This document shows, piece by piece, positions 59,886 to 64,000 of a DNA stretch of 64,000 nt. The first letter of the stretch is position 1; each line of letters opens with the position of its first letter. The position numbers and the translations under genes are program-made. The notes beneath the pieces are model-generated. The model made no database searches, was not told the DNA's origin, and saw only the letters and a program-made list of their open reading frames with translations. This stretch comes from Isoetes taiwanensis (Eukaryota > Streptophyta > Lycopodiopsida > Isoetales > Isoetaceae). The stretch lies in the NCBI GenBank assembly GCA_021234155.1, contig JAJEKV010000026.1:5331328-5395327 (forward strand). The letters are read 5' to 3'.

Positions 59886-60125
59886 ATGGCTACAGAATCC
59901 TTCATCAGTTGGTATAGCGCCTCCCCCCAGATTGCTGAAGTAGATGTTAATATAGTATTCCAAGTCTTTCAAAAAGAATTTGACCTGTCAGCAACCCTGA
60001 ACTCCAATCCCTTCTACCAGCAAGTCCTGCAAGAATTCCAAGAGAAAGTAGTCCCTAGCTTGCAAGAGATACCGCCATGCATAGGGTACTTTGTACCAAG
60101 GACCGCGATTGCAAATGACCCTTAG
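59886..60125 (+). CDS. H2B-like N-terminal half (tentative)
   Basis: A 79-codon ORF starting MATESFISWYSASP. The segment NIVFQVFQKEFDLSATLNSN lines up with the H2B alpha-1 region ([20 protein letters not shown]) by pattern: V-[FY]-[KQ]-V-[FL]-[KQ], then a serine-containing loop. The next segment, FYQQVLQEFQEKVV, fits the start of H2B alpha-2 (MNSFVNDIFERIA). Exact identities are few, so this is weak on its own and rests partly on lying among H3-, H4- and H2A-like regions. The rest of H2B ([20 protein letters not shown]) is not seen in frame. It may be broken, or an unrelated protein. Confidence 0.35.
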   Translation: MATESFISWYSASPQIAEVDVNIVFQVFQKEFDLSATLNSNPFYQQVLQEFQEKVVPSLQEIPPCIGYFVPRTAIANDP

Positions 60126-60301
60126 TCATGTACCCAACATTTCCAAAGTATTGTAAAAGCAGAACCAACCGCTTACCAGCCTACATGATCCTAACCAGCA
60201 ATAGAAAAGTTTTTTCTCCTACAACACGACCTTTAGCTATATCTAGTCTATAGGGCCGGAAACCATAATAGGCGAACCATCAATTCAGCCTTTGGAGGTC
60301 A

Positions 60302-60452
60302 CCCCTTGGACGCAAAGAGAGTGACGAGCGGCTCTCGCTTGAGTATGAAAGAGACCATAGCGAAGCATCAGAAGAAAGCGAAGACTCAGGAAGCAAGAAA
60401 GTGAGGGATGACATGGAGGTGGACCTGGAGGAGGAAGCAGGTGAAGCGTAAC
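60302..60452 (+). CDS. Acidic coding-like segment before the H4-like region
   Basis: The frame reads ESDERLSLEYERDHSEASEE, then SEDSGSKKVRDDMEVDLEEE, ending in TAA at 60,452. It lies in a different frame from the ORFs on both sides. An acidic tract before a histone fold would resemble the charged insert of the H3-like gene, but the link is not proved. Confidence 0.3.
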
Positions 60453-60474
60453 AAGACATCACCCGGCTTTCGGT

Positions 60475-60927
60475 TTGAGGACCACCCCCGAGGATTGCAC
60501 AACCAAATGGCTGGGAATAACAAGCCTAGCACCAATCATAGTCAAAGGCCAAGAATACTTCTTTGCTAAACGACATCAAAACCTCCAGAATCTGAGGGGA
60601 CAGAGGGCTACCGCGTCGGCGAACTCCTTCACCGCTATGGCAACAGCCGGATTTAGAAGACTTCATCGATCAAGAAACTGAAGATTTCCTGCAAATAATG
60701 GTGAAGCGACTACTTACTGGGACACACCATGTGGGACATTGAAGCCCTACGGGCGCTATCGGAGGTATGATGACGGAAGATCTCCCACCGAGGAGGAGTT
60801 TATAGCACTTCAAGAGCAGATGGGAATAAGGGGAAGACAACAAGAGTACTTCAAGGGAGTCTTCTTCCTCGCAAGAAAACGTGTATCAAAATTCCAAGGG
60901 AGAGCCACAAACCGACAAGTGTACTAA
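60475..60927 (+). pseudogene. H4-like histone, frame-broken
   Basis: Pieces in three frames follow H4 from tail to alpha-3 in order. GQEYFFAKRHQNLQNLRG contains AKRH (60,565-60,576), as in the H4 tail (AKRHRKVLRDNI). YRVGELLHRYGNSRI fits alpha-1/loop 1 (IRRLARRGGVKRI). FIDQETEDFLQIMVKRLL fits alpha-2 (LIYEETRGVLKIFLENVI). After an insert, GRSPTEEEFIALQEQMGIRG fits alpha-3 (KTVTAMDVVYALKRQGR). The order and conserved positions make H4 ancestry likely, though identity is modest. At least two frameshifts and one stop separate the pieces. No promoter lies directly before it, so it may have been read through from 59,886. Confidence 0.6.
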
Positions 60928-61407
60928 CGCTCTTCCAGGATTATAAGGAATTAGTTCAAGTACATGTCGTCAAGATGCATCAAGGCAGGGGGGTACCGGG
61001 GAGCACGGGAGGAGTACCGGGCAGCAGCACTCAAATATTATCTTCCGCTCCTAAGCGGACGGTAGAATAATAATATTTCTGGCGCTTCAGCCCACGGAGA
61101 GGAAGGCGCGGCGGATGCTAGTAGCACTTTCGGATTTGGCATGCACATACGCCTATCGAGAAAAAAAGTCGACCATGTTATTTTGGTGAAGCGGAAAACA
61201 GCCTTGAGCATTTTTTACTTTGCAGTACTCCACCTTCGACAAGGTAGGTTGGCAGTGACAGCAGCTCATACCTCCCATAGACGGTTGGAAGAGCTAGCAT
61301 CCGCCATCTGAGGGGGATCAGCAAGGGATATACTCAGGAATTTGGGAAGTACAGTAGGTACAGCCCAAGTAAAGAAGTTCCTTGAGGATCACCCAGACTA
61401 TCAGTAA
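60928..61407 (+). pseudogene. H2A-like histone, frame-broken (tentative)
   Basis: Directly after the H4-like stop, the same frame reads RSSR, a stop, then SSRCIKAGGY and GAREEYRAAALKYY. Spacing and key residues fit H2A ([35 protein letters not shown]). After another stop, a second frame gives ALSDLACTYAYREKK, which fits the end of alpha-2 (ILELAGNAARDNKK). A third piece, AVLHLRQGRLAVTAA, fits H2A (LGRVTIA) or H2B ([14 protein letters not shown]) about equally. The last frame runs to a stop at 61,407 through a TGA at a CATCTGAGG site, where a CTG miscall is possible. The call depends on three short pieces and on context. Confidence 0.4.
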
Positions 61408-61480
61408 ATCAATGTAATGGAAATCATGACTACTGTATTAAGATATATCGGCTATATATATTAATATAAGATCTTTTGAA

Positions 61481-62434
61481 TTGCATTTTAAATGTCTTTT
61501 TGATATCTTTGTGTTAACAATCATATCATTCAAACACTTAATGCAACCAACAAAAGAACTCATGATAAATGGTGCTAATGTAATATGTGCAGTCAGAGCA
61601 GCCAGGAATGCCGACCTTGAATTCCAAGCCCAAGGCGATCATACACCAATCAGACAATTCCAGCCTCGGGAGCTATTCGAAGAGTATTATGCACCGACGC
61701 CGGAGGAAGAAATTTCGCAGATGAGGTCAGATCTGCAAGAAATAAAAGCCATCTTGGCGGTGGGAAGAAACAGCAGACCGAATAATGCGAGTCCCAGAGG
61801 CCCGTTCTCAGCACAAAGGAAAGGAGAAAAAGAGGAGCCGCCGCAGATCTTCTAGCTCCAGCTCTTCCGACAGCTCGGGTTCAAGCTCTGAGTCTGAGGA
61901 GGAAACAGTAAGAACAGCCCGGAAGGAAGAAAGAATAACGGGAAGGCAGCCAGGCCAATCCGACTACCAGAAGAAGTTCGACTCGGCCTTAAGTAATGTT
62001 TGGAAGGCCGCAGCCGGAAACAGTTTAAAACGAGATCGAGGATGGAAGCTGAAGCATGGCTAGACGAGATGAGTGAGTACGGAAATGCTTACGGCATGAA
62101 AGACAAAGACAAGGGCAGGGTGGCCACTGCTAACTTGAAAGGGGCAGCCTATATTTGGTGGAGGGGCTATGCTAAAGCCCATGGAATGAGCAGAGACAAG
62201 TGTAGGTTCACAAAGTTCGCAAAGGCCTTCAAAAAGCACTATGTCCAAGAGAACACAAGTGCCACCGGATGCAAGCGTTCCCCAAAGGTTGCAACAGGGG
62301 GAACAAATCCGCATGTAAATATCACGGAAGAAGAGTTCATGAGGTTGAGGCTATATGTGCCAAAACTCAGCGAGAGAAGAGCAGTGGAAGGCTATGTGGA
62401 GGGCCTGAATGAGGACCTACGGAAGATAGTCCGA
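61481..62434 (+). pseudogene. Retrotransposon Gag, frame-shifted and interrupted
   Basis: Three overlapping pieces. First, 61,481-61,855 ends in a coiled-coil-like stretch (EEEISQMRSDLQEIKAIL). Second, a +1-frame segment near 61,800-62,060 contains an RS-rich tract (KRSRRRSSSSSSSDSSGSSS). Third, from ~62,000 comes the Retrotrans_gag capsid domain: AEAWLDEMSEYGNAYGMKDK, RVATANLKGAAYIWWRG, FTKFAKAFKKHYV, then RAVEGYVEGLNEDLRKIV. It binds element RNA and builds the particle. Coding similarity stops at 62,434, exactly where TGTGAC of another LTR begins, so gag is split by an insertion. No zinc knuckle precedes the break. The frameshifts may be real or base-calling errors. Confidence 0.85.
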
Positions 62435-64000
62435 TGTGACTCCCCCTCGCTAAACATCTGGCCCAGTAGTACACTCGGCGAGAAATCCCCATCCGCTCAA
62501 CAACCGCGACGGGCCCGCCGTCTACCCCCGCGACTCGGGAGGGAATACGAAGGTGTCTTGCGCGCCCTTCCCCTATGGACCCCTATAACAGCGGAAGCGA
62601 TAACACGTCAGAACTAGCATCAAACATATAAGTGCTACCACTAAGGGTAGTGCGTCACACATATATCAATACAAAGATGATAAACACAAACCGTAAAACA
62701 TGAGAGCTCCTACCCGGGCTCGGACTCATAAGGAGGATGGTGAAGGCTAGGCCTCAAGATAAGCGGGGCCGAAGTCATGGCAATGGCGAGGGCTGGCATA
62801 GAACAATGGCTAGGGTTGACCACTCCATCCGCCCCTCCTGTGCATACTTTGCAGATGGGCTAAATCAGGCTCTGGCATGACTCTAGCCTTCAGGGTATGC
62901 AATCCCGTGGCATCACCCATCGGGACTACTCGGGTTGCATCTCCACGGTCGATGAGGCAGGAAGGGTTGCATCTCCACTTCCGGTGGTCTAGAGGTTCCG
63001 TGGCGGCTAGAGAATCGTGGCGACACACACGATTTGTACCGACTTAACCCCCAAAGCGAGAGCCAAGCCAACACTTGCAGCTCTCGAGGAGGGAAGGCGA
63101 CACCATTGCCCGGGGAGGTGTCGGACCCATGCTCGGCCCCCCGAAGTGACCGACCATAAGCCCTAGCCCACTATGGGATCCCAGAAGCCCCCACTGGCGG
63201 GGGATCCTCCCTCCACATTCCCTCTAGCCCCGTTATGTGGTGCTGAGTCACGTCATAGCCTCAATGGCCGGGTGGGCTCCCTATGCCGCAGGCCCGCAAC
63301 TAATAGGAACTAAAGGGATCTACTCTAGGAGCATACTACATATGGCCCTAGGTCTCTACCCCCTTCCCAATACAAGAGGAGCGGACATGATCAACCAACA
63401 TCACATAATCATCGTATCCTAAGAATGATCATAAGAAGAACATCTTAACCTAATCATACAATCTATCTAATAGTTAGGGTTCATTGATTAGGGTTCAAGA
63501 TGCTGAATACGGGTTCTAGGATGGCTCTACTCTAGATACAAGATACTAGCACATCTGGAATGCTAATTCCAGATGAGCTATCACAACTACTACCCTACAT
63601 ACCGCTCCCGATGCTCTCCCTCCAGATCCATTATTGCCTCCATGGTCTTCGACTCACGTGATGCTGCTCTTGCTTCAAGAACGGGTCTACCCTGCGGGGG
63701 CTGCTGCACCAGTCTATGCCACAGCAAACGATGTTCGAAACGGGGTTTCGAACGAGTAGGTGAGTCTCTGGGTGCTAGGGCTGGAAAGAGGCCTAGGGTT
63801 AGGGTTCCAGCCTATATAAGTTAGGTCCACCTAGGATGCCACGTGGCACCAATCGGGCGAGTCTCACGTGGCGGGTGCCCAATAGGTTAAGGCCACGTGG
63901 AAAATGGTCTTAACCTATGGTTGGCTAAGTTATGTGAATAACTTGGTCATGCCCCCTAGTGCCACAATCTATGGTATACAAGGCTATGAAGATAGACTTG
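62435..64000 (-). mobile_element. Related LTR, inverted, inserted in gag (runs off window)
   Basis: Starts TGTGAC at 62,435, the reverse complement of an LTR 3' end. Its reverse complement shares several blocks with the 53,800 LTR in the same order (TGTATTGGGAAGGGGTAGAG near 63,360, GGAGATGCAACCC near 62,940, CGCAAAGTATGCACAGGAGG near 62,850), but the rest is diverged. No primer-binding-site complement lies to its left, so it is a solo LTR or the 3' LTR of an element extending rightwards. The other end is not reached. Confidence 0.8.

Larger units (their letters stand above)
53800..62434 (+). mobile_element. LTR retrotransposon (Ty3-type), 5' portion
   Basis: Order seen: 5' LTR (53,800-55,330), primer-binding site (55,332), ~6 kb of extra sequence with hairpin repeats and histone-like ORFs, then gag (61,481-62,434), where a second LTR element interrupts it. 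No protease, reverse transcriptase or integrase lies before the break. Plant Tat/Ogre-type Ty3 elements are known for an extra ORF between the 5' LTR and gag, which matches this layout, but histone ORFs in that place are not something I know. That all of 55.3-62.4 kb is one element is inferred from order and strand. Confidence 0.7.

Overview
The window reads as nuclear DNA of a land plant, most likely a seed-free one (moss, liverwort, lycophyte or fern). The evidence is plant-type coding fragments (LST8, thymidylate kinase, dihydrofolate synthetase, a plant HNH protein), an intact HET-domain gene (a family typical of fungi but known in some seed-free plants), Helitron and Ty3-type LTR elements, and very low gene density. 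The lineage is inference.

Layout. 1-8.4 kb: array of ~1.05 kb tandem repeats, with a ~0.9 kb insertion and a decayed tail. 8.7-10 kb: LINE reverse-transcriptase relic. 10.5-11.6 kb: pyrimidine tract and a short tandem repeat. 11.6-31.8 kb: mostly no recognisable gene, with a dispersed repeat pair (14.3 and 24.6 kb) and CpG-rich islands. 31.9-35.8 kb, minus strand: exons of a truncated LST8 gene, then an intact intronless HET-domain gene. 36.2-39.7 kb: gene-fragment graveyard around a Helitron 3' end (HNH-gene fragment, dihydrofolate synthetase exon, PIF1-type helicase C-terminus, thymidylate kinase exons). 39.1-53.0 kb: ~6 kb unit in two full and one partial tandem copies, each with the same two thymidylate kinase exons. 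53.5-53.8 kb: palindromic minisatellite. 53.8-62.4 kb: LTR retroelement. 62.4 kb to the end: a related LTR in the opposite orientation, inserted in gag.

The striking part is 55.3-62.4 kb. Between the primer-binding site and gag of the LTR element lies a cassette resembling all four core histones. The H3-like gene is clear: the exact H3 tail ARTKQTARK at one end and an H3 histone fold at the other, joined by a long charged insert. It is followed by an H2B-like ORF (tentative), a frame-broken H4-like region with the AKRH motif, and an H2A-like region (tentative). Two of these ORFs have their own promoter (telo-box-like AAACCCTA motifs, then TATA ~110-120 nt before the ATG). H3 also has an E2F-like site and a nearby poly(A) signal. 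The block is bracketed by five copies of a conserved two-tier hairpin spaced ~212 bp apart. A retroelement carrying divergent histones would be a novel way to package or mark element DNA; this is inference.

Caution: copies of the 6-kb unit differ mainly at CAG/CTG trinucleotides, replaced by CG, TCG or ACG. This looks like a systematic base-calling error at methylated CHG sites, so frameshifts anywhere in the window may be artefacts.
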